From the NCBI GenBank assembly GCA_963976435.1, contig CAXBKQ010000018.1, positions 22,354 to 86,353 of the forward strand: 64,000 nt of DNA, given 5' to 3'. The DNA comes from CAKZNE01 sp963976435. Lineage in GTDB: Bacteria; Bacteroidota; Bacteroidia; Flavobacteriales; Schleiferiaceae. Positions 52,920 through 61,315 of this stretch are shown in pieces (position 1 is the stretch's first letter; each line of letters begins with the position of its first letter). The notes beneath the pieces are model-generated. The model saw only the letters and a list, made by a program, of their open reading frames with translations, searched no databases and was not told where the DNA came from. A program made the position numbers and the translations under genes.

Positions 52920-53255
52920 AGTTTTACTTTTTTGGTTGTTTTACTATTGGTGAAAAAATAATTACGCTTTTAAAAGTCCATTGAATGGATAGAGTAGACT
53001 AAGACAAGGGTTTGAGTTGGGCACTAAAAAACATTCTGCTAAAAAAGGAAAGCACAAAATGCCAGACCCAAAAGTTTATGGACCGCCAGAAGGAATGGAT
53101 TTAGAACCCAAGCTGTACGGGCTGAAAATATTGATTGGCAGAGAGTTTTGATTGATATTGGCCATTAAATTTTGGATAAGAAAATTGAATAGCAATTAAA
53201 AAATGGGGAAGTATATTTCAACTGTTTTATATACTTTTCATTGGAATTAATCGCT
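52920..53255. other. Gene-poor interval holding one very small open frame
   Basis: No full gene is seen. A 30-codon plus-strand frame (53059-53151) is listed separately. The rest is AT-rich and shows no repeat I can identify. Confidence 0.4.
53059..53151 (+). CDS. Possible 30-residue small protein
   Basis: ATG 53059 to TGA 53151 encodes a short peptide with two YG motifs (PKVYGPPEG and PKLYGLK), preceded by an AGGAAAG stretch. The frame is open for another 22 codons upstream with a basic TKKHSAKKGKHK run. The Pro/Tyr/Gly pattern is not random-looking, but 30 codons can occur by chance and no family is recognised. It could equally be the tail of a lost gene. Confidence 0.2.
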   Translation: MPDPKVYGPPEGMDLEPKLYGLKILIGREF

Positions 53256-53510
53256 CTACCAAAGCTTGAGAATTTTCTTATGATAAAAGCTTTCCATTTC
53301 ACAAACGGCACGGCTTAAACCATAATCATCATCAGGTATTTCATATTCGGTTTCAAGTAGATGAATCGGGGATTTGGGGATATGGGCTCTGAGAGGGGAG
53401 GTCAATGGCCCAAGACCTGGCATTTGTCATAACAAGAATTATCCTACAGCCTTCTCCCTGTCCGAAAGTTGCTGTCCCAAGTAGGCAATTATTTTAAATC
53501 TATTGAATGA
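53256..53510 (-). pseudogene. Decayed gene remnant (minus strand)
   Basis: The minus strand carries protein-like sequence ending in a 55-codon open frame (ATG 53423 to TAG 53256; contains LLETEYEIPDDDYGLSRAV and CEMESFYHKKILKLW). Just upstream in the same frame is another coding-like stretch, FKIIAYLGQQLSDREKAVG, separated by two in-frame stops. Codon choice and composition look like a real gene that has acquired nonsense mutations. No family is recognised. The intact 55-codon part could still be translated. Confidence 0.45.
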
Positions 53511-53688
53511 TCAGAAGATATGGACATTTGGCAGAATTTGCCGACACCAATTAATTAGATTTAGGTCTTGAATGTAGAAAAATGATTGGCTGTCGATTTT
53601 TGGGGCTTGAGGGTGGATTTTTTTTTCCTTAGGCAAATTTTTATAACCTTTTGAGAAACGATCTTTTGAGAAGTGGAAATAAATAGAA

Positions 53689-53724
53689 AATAGGTAGGGC
53701 TGATAAAAAAGCCCTACCTACAAT
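53689..53724 (-). terminator. Terminator of the lipoprotein gene at 53.7-54.2 kb
   Basis: Perfect 10-bp stem TAGGTAGGGC (53691-53700) / GCCCTACCTA (53711-53720) with an A/T-rich loop, directly after the stop of the minus-strand lipoprotein gene. Confidence 0.75.
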
Positions 53725-53727
53725 ATT

Positions 53728-54195
53728 TTATTCAATTAAGCCACCACAGCAGAAGGTGAAATCTATTGAAGCTGTAGGTGAGCAAAATTCAACAGGATCG
53801 TCGCCTAAGGAGTTAACTATTTTTACATCGTAGCAGCCGGGGTCCATTATATAGCCTAAATCAAAAAAGGCTGGATTGCTATTATTCTGAGCCTGACATA
53901 CCAAGCTAAAAGCTTGTCCTGATCCTGAGGGGCGTATATACATATAGAAATCTGAAATATTCATCTGACTGGTATAGGTATGATGGATTTCAACGCTAAA
54001 GGCCCAGCCTTGCATCCCAATGAACTCTTCACCAATACAGGATTCTGGGCTACAGCACATTGACCAATCTACAACAGTGGGGTCATCCCCAGTTTTTGTT
54101 TGTATTTCGCTTGAATCTTTAATTTTTGTTTCTTTTTCACAAGAACTAAATCCAATCGATAGAATTATTAGACTTAAGGAAAGTAATTTTTTCAT
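53728..54195 (-). CDS. Hypothetical Cys-rich lipoprotein
   Basis: Start ATG 54195 gives a 155-residue protein with lipoprotein signal MKKLLSLSLIILSIGFSSC. The mature part has seven more Cys, including WSMCCSPESCIGEEF near the N-terminus and a terminal FTFCCGGLIE, with Gly/aromatic strands between (GWAFSVEIHHTYTSQMN, DFYMYIRPSGSGQAF). Paired CC motifs at both ends suggest disulfides in an exported beta-sandwich. No family is recognised. It lies alone in a gene-poor interval and has its own terminator. Confidence 0.7.
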   Translation of the reverse strand: MKKLLSLSLIILSIGFSSCEKETKIKDSSEIQTKTGDDPTVVDWSMCCSPESCIGEEFIGMQGWAFSVEIHHTYTSQMNISDFYMYIRPSGSGQAFSLVCQAQNNSNPAFFDLGYIMDPGCYDVKIVNSLGDDPVEFCSPTASIDFTFCCGGLIE

Positions 54196-54575
54196 AATGT
54201 TTATTATAAGGTTAAATAGATGAATCATTTTCATCCTGGATTAAAGTGGCCAAAAGCTAGAACTCCTTTGCCGGCAAGGACCATCTTTTTTAATTGACAA
54301 CACTAAAATTAGGCTAGGATAAATTACTTCCCAAGCCTAATTCTACAAGTCGGTATATTGGATATATGAATAGGTTGTTTTGGTTCTTATTGTATTTTAA
54401 GCCACATGTGTCCTAAATATAAATTATCGCGAATAAGAAATGATTTAATTCTGTTCATTTTTTGGTTATTCGCTGTCGCTCATGAGCTCCTAAAGTCGGT
54501 TGACCCCAAATAAGAACCAACCGAACGGAGTGAGTTCATGAACACCCCTAAAATAAAATCAGGTGAATAAAAAGG
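54196..54575. other. Gene-poor interval
   Basis: No supported gene. It contains an inverted repeat CGGTTG / CAACCG (around 54494-54522) close to GAGTGAGTTCATGAAC, which may be part of a degraded element. Confidence 0.35.
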
Positions 54576-54830
54576 TCAAGGCTCACAATAAAATGGCAAT
54601 CTGCTTTTCATAGAACCTAAGTTCGGTTGGGTGATCTCTTCATCCTTCAGAGCTACCCAATCTCCCTAAGGCTCCATTTCAATCAAATCACCATTTTCTT
54701 GAAGGCAAAAATAAGCTCGGAACAAAATTCCCTTATTGGCTTTGACCAAAAAAACTTGAACAGCATTTCTGAAATTAATGTAATAAGGAAATTCTCGTTT
54801 ACTATGGCTTAGTTTTGTTAAACGCAAATT
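54576..54830 (-). pseudogene. Decayed gene remnant with in-frame stop (minus strand)
   Basis: Read on the minus strand, the frame gives protein-like sequence (REFPYYINFRNAVQVFLVK, GILFRAYFCLQENGDLIEME), then a TAG, then DWVALKDEEITQPNLGSMKS and RLPFYCEP before TGA at 54576. A single in-frame stop interrupts an otherwise coherent C-terminal region; the N-terminus is not found. A plus-strand frame over the same bases is less coding-like. Family unknown. Confidence 0.4.
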
Positions 54831-54861
54831 TTTTTGGTTAAAAGACTGAATATCAAATTAA

Positions 54862-55192
54862 AATTCCGCGACTAAAATTCTTTTGGACGGATGTGATTCA
54901 TTATATGAAGATCAATTCATGGATAGTTTATTCAGGCCAGACAAAGTTCCAAATATAAAAATTGATACCATTGAATATATTTACGACTCTAAATGGAACA
55001 AGGTTTGGCTTATTTATCATATGATAGCCTTCACAAAGAGCTGAGCTTTTACAAGGACCGAATAAAGATTGAGAATTTTTTGAGAAAGCAAAACTCAGAA
55101 AGCGGGTGATTTATTCTAAAAGGAAGCCATATTCAATAGAAAGAATTTTCTACTATGAGGGAGAGGAACTGGTAACAACAGAAGAGCATTGA
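54862..55192 (+). pseudogene. Frameshifted gene remnant (plus strand)
   Basis: Three consecutive coding-like segments in different frames join into one protein: KILLDGCDSLYEDQFMDSLF and VPNIKIDTIEYIYDSKWNK, then after a frame change near 55000 YLSYDSLHKELSFYKDRIK and NFLRKQNSESG, then after a second shift VIYSKRKPYSIERIFYYEGE and LVTTEEH before TGA. The start is missing (TAA at 54859). It looks like the C-terminal half of a small secreted or lipoprotein gene of the kind intact at 61-63 kb, now inactivated. Confidence 0.55.
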
Positions 55193-55274
55193 GCCATTAA
55201 TGGACTTGAACTTTAAAAAAAAGATTCTTCCCCAACGTTCCCTCGCGATTTCACAACACAAAAAAATTGAATAA

Positions 55275-55745
55275 TTACAAGTCCTTCAATTCTTGCTGAT
55301 AATCAAATTGCAAATCTTCATGTAGCTTGCTGAGCTTGGTTCTAATCATGCGTAATTGATTGTTATAGGTATTGCTTAAAACTAGATTTTGAGAATAGGA
55401 AGGGTTCATTGCCTTTAACTTACTGCAAAAATAGAGCAATAGGCTTATTTCGGATTCTTTGTTTTGCGAAAAGCGAATCTGTTTCTTCACCTCTGATAAA
55501 ATCTTTCGCACACTTTTTTTAATGAAATAATAGCTACTGGTATTTATTTCTGCAAACTGTAAATCCATATATTCCTTTACTTTTTCAATATGTCCACTTT
55601 CATCATTTGCTTCAAAAAGAAGATAAGTAAGTAGCTCCTTATTCTCTTTTTTAAATCGGGCTAATCTATGTACAAGCCCTTTTATTTCATCTTTAGAGCA
55701 AAACTGCAATTCCTTTTTAATCTCCGCAATGCTAGAACTTTTCAT
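55275..55745 (-). CDS. Conserved hypothetical helical protein
   Basis: A 156-residue, fully helical, highly charged protein without signal or membrane segment. LVHRLARFKKENKELLTYLLFE, SYYFIKKSVRKIL and LLLYFCSKLK resemble a small uncharacterised family I associate with Bacteroidota. It starts 52 bp from the stop of the SGNH hydrolase gene on the same strand and could be cotranscribed with it. Function is unknown. Confidence 0.65.
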   Translation of the reverse strand: MKSSSIAEIKKELQFCSKDEIKGLVHRLARFKKENKELLTYLLFEANDESGHIEKVKEYMDLQFAEINTSSYYFIKKSVRKILSEVKKQIRFSQNKESEISLLLYFCSKLKAMNPSYSQNLVLSNTYNNQLRMIRTKLSKLHEDLQFDYQQELKDL

Positions 55746-55797
55746 ATTGAAATCTTAGAGAAGTAGTTTATTAAAAAACCTAATTTATAGGCCAATA

Positions 55798-58029
55798 TTA
55801 ATTTATGATCACCTTTCGGTATAAGGTTTCCCCAGCATCTAAAACCGAAACTATATAAACTCCTGGTGCCAAACCTTCAATGTTTAGCCGGGTTGTAGGA
55901 GTCTTTGGAATTACACGAATAAGCTCATGCCTAGACAGTGAAAACAGTTGAATAAGCGATGGTGTGTTTTCAAAATCAAGATTCAAAACGGAGCTTGTAG
56001 GGTTGGGGTAAATTTTTAGCCTATTAAAATCATATTCTCTTAAACCAATATTCTCCAAAGTACAAATTAGGCTATCACTCAAATCACATCCATATTCACT
56101 TTGTCCAAAACACCCAATCCTAATTTGATGGAAACCGGATTGGAAAAGTGTTGAGTCTATCAAAAGAAAAGCCTGTTTGGAAAGTGTATCTCCCGTAGAA
56201 AGATTTATCCAACAATGATTCCTTAAGGTGGCTCCGGTATTTAAGATTATGCCCGCTGCAGAAATTAAAAGGTCTGGACCAAGGTTTAAAGTACTAGTGT
56301 CTATCACTCTTCGAACCTCCTTTCGAGGTGTAGCACACAAACCTAAAGGGTTGAAACCATAGCTGTAATGGGCTTTGAGATTGAGTGTTCTATGGTTATA
56401 TGAACTAGCAAAATTTCCTGCAATGCCAGAGCCAGAAATGAATTGTAAAGCTTTGGATACATAGCTTGCTACTTGATTTCCACTTGTATACATCACCCTA
56501 TTGGAACCACTAGACACTTGAACATAAACGCCAAGTGTATCATTTGCCAAATAGGTGCTGTCCGCAAGGTCTACAACTACAAAATCTCCACTTTGGTTGA
56601 TGGTTACGGTATCGTGGTAGTAGAGAGACCAATCTCCAGCAATATTTTCATGGCCACGGTAAGAACCGTGTTTAAAATATACTTTTAAGGGTGTTGCTCC
56701 GGTGCCTGATAGTCTGACTTCCAATTTTTCCAAGCTCAAATCCTGAGTTGGCAATAAATCGAACATATTACCTTGAAAATTAATATTGGCATTATTTGAT
56801 GTGCTAAGGGAACTTTCAAAACTTAATTTACCGCTTACTCCTTGGGCAAATAGGCTGGTATCATTAACCAAAGGGAAACTGTTTCCAGTTGCAATGGGGA
56901 TACTATCCAAAGCTGATCTATACCACAATACGGTATCACCTGCCAATAATTGATGACTAAAGTGAGCGTAGTCATTTTTACAAAGTGTATCGTTTGTAAG
57001 CTTCATCCGCGGAGATGTCACCAAATCTTGAAGGATATTGTATTGATTATTGGCATAAAATGTATCTCCTGGCCATGTGATATTCGCCTGAAAAGAATAG
57101 GATCCTGGCAAGCCAGCATTCACTGTAGTCCATAAAGTATCTTGGCTACATGGCATCAGAGTTTTGGTTAAGATGAGGTTGGTGGAGTCGCTTAAGGTTC
57201 CGGTGCTTTTCACATAGCCTATTGTTCCTGGATGCACAGTATCCCCAAAATTTGTGATTAGCCAAGCCATAAGTTTGGTGGAGTCTGCACATAAATCTGA
57301 CATTGGCAAAAAGCCCGAAATTCCTAAATCCGAACTAGTACGAGGAATGAAGGACTTGCTTAAAACATCTGCATTCCAAATTTGATTAAAAATTACAGCA
57401 TGCCCCGAATCGTTTAAGTGAACAGCATCTGCAGCATACTGCGCTAAAACCGTATTGTTGCTGTCGCTTAAGGGTAAAAATAAATCGATAGCAAAGGAGG
57501 CATACTGTGCCATGATGGAATCTCGTACAGCCCGCTGATAAGAGGCGAAGCTTGCTGTTACAATAGGCTGAGTGCTACAGACAAAAAAGGCAATTCCATT
57601 ATTTACGGAGTGCTTATAAAGGGAATCAAAATTTGCCAATTGTTCTGCCATAGGCCATTGCCGGTCATTGGAAGGTAAATTAATAATGATAGCATCTGGA
57701 TTGAGCTTGAAGGCAGCTGTAATGTTTTTATTAGTATCAACCGTTGGGCGGTTGGCAGCGGCTACAAAATTATTGGGCATTAATTTATAAGTGGTATATC
57801 CTCCTTGTGCCAAATTGCTTACTTGTATTTGCGAGTTAAGCTTTTGTAATGCAGAACGGTATCTATTTACCCAGGCACTGTCTTGGTGGCTAGGTCCGGT
57901 TCCAGCAGCTGTAGAAGAGCCTAAAACTACAATATGGAAATTATGGTTTAAAATGCAGGGATCAAGGCTTAGCTGACCAAAAGCCATTACTGAAATAAAA
58001 AGGCTAAAAACAAGGAAGGCTTTTTTCAC
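55798..58029 (-). CDS. T9SS-secreted SGNH/GDSL-family hydrolase
   Basis: Start is GTG at 58029, needed for the signal peptide (KKAFLVFSLFISVMAFGQ). The 743-residue protein begins with an SGNH hydrolase: block I VVLGSSTAAGTG with Ser39, Gly76 (AQGGYTT), Asn121 (LPSND) and Asp201/His204 (DAVHLNDSGH), so all four catalytic positions are present. About 400 residues of Ig-like/CARDB-like modules follow (the segment with FGDTVHPGTIGYVKS). The C-terminal type A T9SS sorting domain contains LKIYPNPTSSVLNLDF and GLAPGVYIVSVLDAGE. It is likely a secreted esterase acting on acetylated polysaccharide or lipid; the substrate is not determinable. Confidence 0.88.
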   Translation of the reverse strand: MKKAFLVFSLFISVMAFGQLSLDPCILNHNFHIVVLGSSTAAGTGPSHQDSAWVNRYRSALQKLNSQIQVSNLAQGGYTTYKLMPNNFVAAANRPTVDTNKNITAAFKLNPDAIIINLPSNDRQWPMAEQLANFDSLYKHSVNNGIAFFVCSTQPIVTASFASYQRAVRDSIMAQYASFAIDLFLPLSDSNNTVLAQYAADAVHLNDSGHAVIFNQIWNADVLSKSFIPRTSSDLGISGFLPMSDLCADSTKLMAWLITNFGDTVHPGTIGYVKSTGTLSDSTNLILTKTLMPCSQDTLWTTVNAGLPGSYSFQANITWPGDTFYANNQYNILQDLVTSPRMKLTNDTLCKNDYAHFSHQLLAGDTVLWYRSALDSIPIATGNSFPLVNDTSLFAQGVSGKLSFESSLSTSNNANINFQGNMFDLLPTQDLSLEKLEVRLSGTGATPLKVYFKHGSYRGHENIAGDWSLYYHDTVTINQSGDFVVVDLADSTYLANDTLGVYVQVSSGSNRVMYTSGNQVASYVSKALQFISGSGIAGNFASSYNHRTLNLKAHYSYGFNPLGLCATPRKEVRRVIDTSTLNLGPDLLISAAGIILNTGATLRNHCWINLSTGDTLSKQAFLLIDSTLFQSGFHQIRIGCFGQSEYGCDLSDSLICTLENIGLREYDFNRLKIYPNPTSSVLNLDFENTPSLIQLFSLSRHELIRVIPKTPTTRLNIEGLAPGVYIVSVLDAGETLYRKVIIN

Positions 58030-58144
58030 GTAGGGGAATATAGCAAAAAGAGAAATATAGCTATAGTCATCAAAAATAAGACAGGTAAATTAGACCATTT
58101 AAAAATCAGCTTTTTTATTGAGGAATGTAAGGTTGCTAAATTGC

Positions 58145-58455
58145 TAAGCCTACCGATTGCACACAATTGCATCCTAAGGATCCACGGCATAAAGAGTGAA
58201 TTAAATTACCTCTAGCGCGCACATTCGTGCGAGTTCATTGTCTTCCAAGCTGTTGTGGAATTGAAAATTTTATCCTTAGCAAAAATTAGAAATATTAAAA
58301 GGGCGCCTTCCCTAGTTAGCCTGGCAAATAAGATAGGCACGCATGAATATGCGCGCCAGAGAGCCATGCAATGGTTTCTGCCAAAGGTAGTTTAGTAGAA
58401 ATTGGTTGAGGTTTTTTTAGTTTGGTAAAACCATGCGATTTAATCCTGGGGTAGC
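58145..58455. repeat. Dispersed long repeat, copy D (interrupted by a MITE-like element)
   Basis: The left part (about 58150-58209) matches the left ends of copies A and B (ATTGCATCCT ... GATTAAATT). The right part (about 58385-58455) matches their right ends (TTTAGTAG, ATTGGTTGAGG, AAAACCATGCGAT). The two halves are separated by the 152-bp element at 58210-58361. Confidence 0.6.
58210..58361. mobile_element. MITE-like element, copy 1
   Basis: A 152-bp element starting CTCTAGCGCGCACATTCGTG and ending ATGAATATGCGCGCCAGAG, whose ends are imperfect inverted repeats of about 25 bp. It has no coding capacity. It shares nearly all its internal sequence (TTAGCCTGGCAAATAAGATA, GGCGCCTTCC) with the copy at 63744-63877, differing by an insertion of about 18 bp. 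It lies inside a copy of the longer dispersed repeat. Confidence 0.75.
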
Positions 58456-58595
58456 GGTGGGGATTTGAAATAAATGAAGGGCAGATTCAAAATTTAAACC
58501 CAATCCCTCAAGATATTATTAGTCCTATAGTTATTTCAACATGGTTAAATCAAATTCCAAGTGACTCTGATAGTAGGAATGAAGAAGAAGGATGA
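58455..58595 (+). pseudogene. C-terminal gene stub after repeat copy D
   Basis: An open frame of 46 codons without start (after TAG at 58452) runs to TGA 58595. It reads WGFEINEGQIQNLNPIPQD, IISPIVISTWLNQIPS and the acidic end DSDSRNEEEG. It looks like the end of a lost gene, stops 12 bp before the next ATG, and begins at the right edge of the repeat. Confidence 0.4.
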
Positions 58596-58607
58596 AAAAT
58601 AAAATTT

Positions 58608-58799
58608 ATGAAAAAATTAATTCAATTTGGCTTTAGGACTGTTTATACTGCATCAGCATTAATTTTAGTGGCCTGGGTTTTTGCAATTCTATCCGTGGTT
58701 TTCACTTCAAATCAGATCAATCCAAATTTTTTCTGGAAGGGATCCTTGGCAATACCAATATTTTTTGCTTGTTGGTTTGTAAACAAAAAGAAAATATAG
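58608..58799 (+). CDS. Small two-helix membrane protein
   Basis: A 63-residue protein with two membrane helices (TVYTASALILVAWVFAILSVVF and GSLAIPIFFACWFV) and a basic C-terminus (NKKKI). ATG with good AT-rich upstream context, 12 bp after the stub ending at 58595. Composition and length are those of small membrane proteins, including immunity-like proteins, but no family is recognised. Confidence 0.5.
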   Translation: MKKLIQFGFRTVYTASALILVAWVFAILSVVFTSNQINPNFFWKGSLAIPIFFACWFVNKKKI

Positions 58800-58928
58800 G
58801 TAGGGGAGCTCAACAAAGATTGCCCTTTCTAACCAACCGATTTCCAGTTACTTTAGAATAGAATATTACACATCACACAATATAAAGACATTACTTTGGG
58901 ACTTATCCGGAGAATTGATTTTTAAAAC

Positions 58929-59813
58929 CTAGTTTAAAAAGTGCTTAAAGCCAATGCTTAGATTAGTCAAACCAAATCGAATAGGATCTACCTCATTGCC
59001 ATTTTTTAAAGCAAAATTTTTCGTGTAGAAACTAAGGTAGACTTGTGAATAATCGCTAATTGCATATTGGTATTTTAGTCTAACAAACCAAGTTTGATCG
59101 CTATATTCTTGGTTATTATCCTCAGCGATGCTGCCATTTTTAAAATCCCAATTTCCGGTAGACCATCCAGAGCCCAATTGGATAAAACTATTTTTCCAAT
59201 CATAGGCGAGCATTCCTCCTAAACGAATTCCATTTTGAGTAATATCAGGTGCAAAATAAACAGAATCTAGGTTCACATGGATATAAGAATTTTCTTTAGA
59301 TCTATGATAAATTTCAAAGGTTGGATAGAAGGACAAGTTCGGCTTAAGTCTTAATGCTCCAGTATAAGTCATATTTATTTCTAAAAAGTCTGTAGCATTG
59401 TCATAAGGGTTAAAAAGATTGAGGTCGTCCATTTCTGGAAATGTAGGTGATGATAGTCCAATCTTAATTAATGAAGAGCTGTAAAACCCGCTGTTTTTAT
59501 GAATTTGATATTTGAAATCAAGTTTAACATCATTTATTAACTGATTTAGTTGGCCGTTGTTGGAGGAGGAAAGAAAAACACCAAGGCCAAAGTTTTTAAT
59601 GGCAAAATCCCCTTTCAAACCAAACTCCCAAGAGTCAAGTTCAGAATTTTCGCTCATAGATCCGAAATGAGTAAAATTTAAACCAGCATTGAAATCAATA
59701 CTTGTAAAAGGTTGGGTTGGGTCCGACGCTCGTAATGGCGTTACCGTATTTTCTTGACTAAAAACAGGACTACTAATAGCAAAGGATAGGAGAGTAAAGA
59801 TTAATTTTTTCAT
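58929..59813 (-). CDS. Hypothetical outer-membrane beta-barrel protein
   Basis: The 294-residue protein has a signal peptide (MKKLIFTLLSFAISSPVFSQ). Repeated amphipathic strands follow (FNAGLNFTHFGSM, WEFGLKGDFAIKNFGLGVFL, LDFKYQIHKNSGFYSS) ending in the barrel-type C-terminus LSIGFKHFLN with near-terminal Phe. No specific family is recognised. It sits alone between repeat copies D and A on the minus strand. Confidence 0.65.
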   Translation of the reverse strand: MKKLIFTLLSFAISSPVFSQENTVTPLRASDPTQPFTSIDFNAGLNFTHFGSMSENSELDSWEFGLKGDFAIKNFGLGVFLSSSNNGQLNQLINDVKLDFKYQIHKNSGFYSSSLIKIGLSSPTFPEMDDLNLFNPYDNATDFLEINMTYTGALRLKPNLSFYPTFEIYHRSKENSYIHVNLDSVYFAPDITQNGIRLGGMLAYDWKNSFIQLGSGWSTGNWDFKNGSIAEDNNQEYSDQTWFVRLKYQYAISDYSQVYLSFYTKNFALKNGNEVDPIRFGLTNLSIGFKHFLN

Positions 59814-59984
59814 AAGTATTTCTAGTAGTTTAGGTAATGCTCAGGACTTTTCTAAATGAAGTATATCCTAAGGAGTATAAAAGTATAGAATAATTTCCTA
59901 CAGAATATTTGGTTTTAGAACAGGTAATTTTAAGCTATTAAAGGAATTGAAAAAGTCTAAGAGTAATCTTCTGGGATGGTTTAG

Positions 59985-60215
59985 TATTTTGCCCCCCGCT
60001 TCCACAAAATTGCATCCTGTGGTTCCATAATATAAAAAGAGGATTAAATTTATCGATGAACTAGGTTCCACGATAGCTGGGATAAATTGTATTTCCAAGG
60101 TTAAAAAGTTTGATTTATCCTCGTAGGGTTGAGCAGTGCACTAATTCCTGGTAAAACATTTTAGTAGATTTTGGGTAAGGATTTCGCTAGTTTAGTTGCT
60201 GTTCCCCCTGGTCGA
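59985..60215. repeat. Dispersed long repeat, copy A
   Basis: About 230 bp, co-linear with copy B at 62786-63020. Shared runs include ATTGTATTTCCAAGG, TTTGATTTATCCT, GGTTGAGC and ATTTTAGTAG. It fills most of the 440-bp gap between two minus-strand genes. The right end is more diverged than in the other copies. Confidence 0.65.
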
Positions 60216-60254
60216 AGTGAAGGCCTTTTTTACCAATATTTAACTAATTGATAA

Positions 60255-61070
60255 TTAGTTATTATTTAGATATTCAATCAAAACTTCCCCTTCTTTGTTG
60301 AACATTGTAAGCGTGGATAAATTCGAAATTTCTAAGTATTCATCTTTATGGTTGTTTTTAAAAGTAAAAACCCACTCATCACCTTTTTCTCGTTTAAGAA
60401 CTAACCGCATCGGCTGGAAGTCCTTGTGTCTTTCAGCATAGAAATATTCATCGTCATATTTGTACAACTCAATTGGTATATTAACCTTTTCCCTAGTATA
60501 GGGCTCAACAGTCTTAATCCATATTCCAAGAATAATTTTGGATTCATTTTTATGAATGGCTTTGAACGACCTGCAAAGGACTTGAATTTTTAGAATATCC
60601 AATTTAACACTTTTGGTAACACCTATTTCTTCCAAACGATTATTGATGTTTTGGAGTGTTGGCCTTGATCTTTTTGGATACATCCCAAATTTTCTGAAAA
60701 AAAGAGCCCTTAGAAAATATCTGTGATAGTCACGCTCGGTAATTTCATTTTCCAATAGCCCCTTGTTGATAATCCCAAAAGTAAGTTCCTTTAGTTCTCG
60801 ATCGCTGCAATGAATCCATACCAACCAAGGAGTCTTAGAGTATTTCCCAATTTCTTCTTTTTTAGGATAGCCATACTTTTCAATCAATTTGCAAACTTTT
60901 TCCAAATTACTAAAATCGATAGAATCTTTTGAAAGGCTTCCCCTATTGCCTTGGTCCGAATTAAAGATTCTCGCCCATGTTTTTTTTATCCTTTTTTTAT
61001 CATCAGGCGTTTTTTGTCCCCATAAGGCTGTCGATGCTATAAAAAGTAAAAGAAGAATATTCAGGCGCAT
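60255..61070 (-). CDS. Hypothetical exported protein, DUF6624-like
   Basis: ATG 61070 gives a signal peptide (MRLNILLLLFIASTALWGQ); the longer frame upstream runs into repeat copy C and is not used. The 271-residue protein has a central helical region with EKYGYPKKEEIGKYSKTPWL, VWIHCSDRELKEL and RDYHRYFLRALFFRKFGMYP. This recalls the GWP...QHxD...DYxYLxDR layout of DUF6624 proteins, though the conserved GTQ end is not clear. The C-terminal 80 residues are a beta-rich domain. Exported, function unknown. Confidence 0.6.
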   Translation of the reverse strand: MRLNILLLLFIASTALWGQKTPDDKKRIKKTWARIFNSDQGNRGSLSKDSIDFSNLEKVCKLIEKYGYPKKEEIGKYSKTPWLVWIHCSDRELKELTFGIINKGLLENEITERDYHRYFLRALFFRKFGMYPKRSRPTLQNINNRLEEIGVTKSVKLDILKIQVLCRSFKAIHKNESKIILGIWIKTVEPYTREKVNIPIELYKYDDEYFYAERHKDFQPMRLVLKREKGDEWVFTFKNNHKDEYLEISNLSTLTMFNKEGEVLIEYLNNN

Positions 61071-61129
61071 TTTTGTACTTTTCAAGGAAAGAATAAAAAG
61101 ATCATTTAAGATATCAATTATTTTGAAAT

Positions 61130-61215
61130 CTAATTCCTGGTAAAACATTTTAGCTGAAATGGGTTGAGGTTTTCATAGTTTAGTTGTGTAAAACAACGAG
61201 CGGCAATCTTGTGCC
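61130..61215. repeat. Dispersed long repeat, partial copy C
   Basis: The right-hand 85 bp of the repeat: TAATTCCTGGTAAAACATTT, GGGTTGAGGTTTTCATAG and TTTAGTTGTGTAAAAC. The left half is absent and the minus-strand gene begins there instead. Confidence 0.65.
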
Positions 61216-61300
61216 AACAGAGAAGCGCAATGAAGTTGAGCTTTGCCTTGAAGAGGAAATTTTAACATTTATGCAGATTTCCAAGCTCAATTGCCTATGA
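61184..61300 (+). pseudogene. C-terminal gene stub after repeat copy C
   Basis: An open frame of 38 codons without start begins inside the repeat end and stops at TGA 61300, 15 bp before the next ATG. It reads SGNLVPTEKRNEVELCLEEE and ILTFMQISKLNCL. Could be a gene-end remnant or chance. Confidence 0.25.
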
Positions 61301-61315
61301 CTATAAGTTTTAACT

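Noticed and set aside
54627..54812. 61-codon plus-strand frame
   Set aside because: The opposite strand shows a better coding signal over the same bases (listed as a remnant).
59898..60098. 66-codon minus-strand frame
   Set aside because: Lies in dispersed repeat copy A; the equivalent frame in copy B has stops, so it is not a conserved gene.
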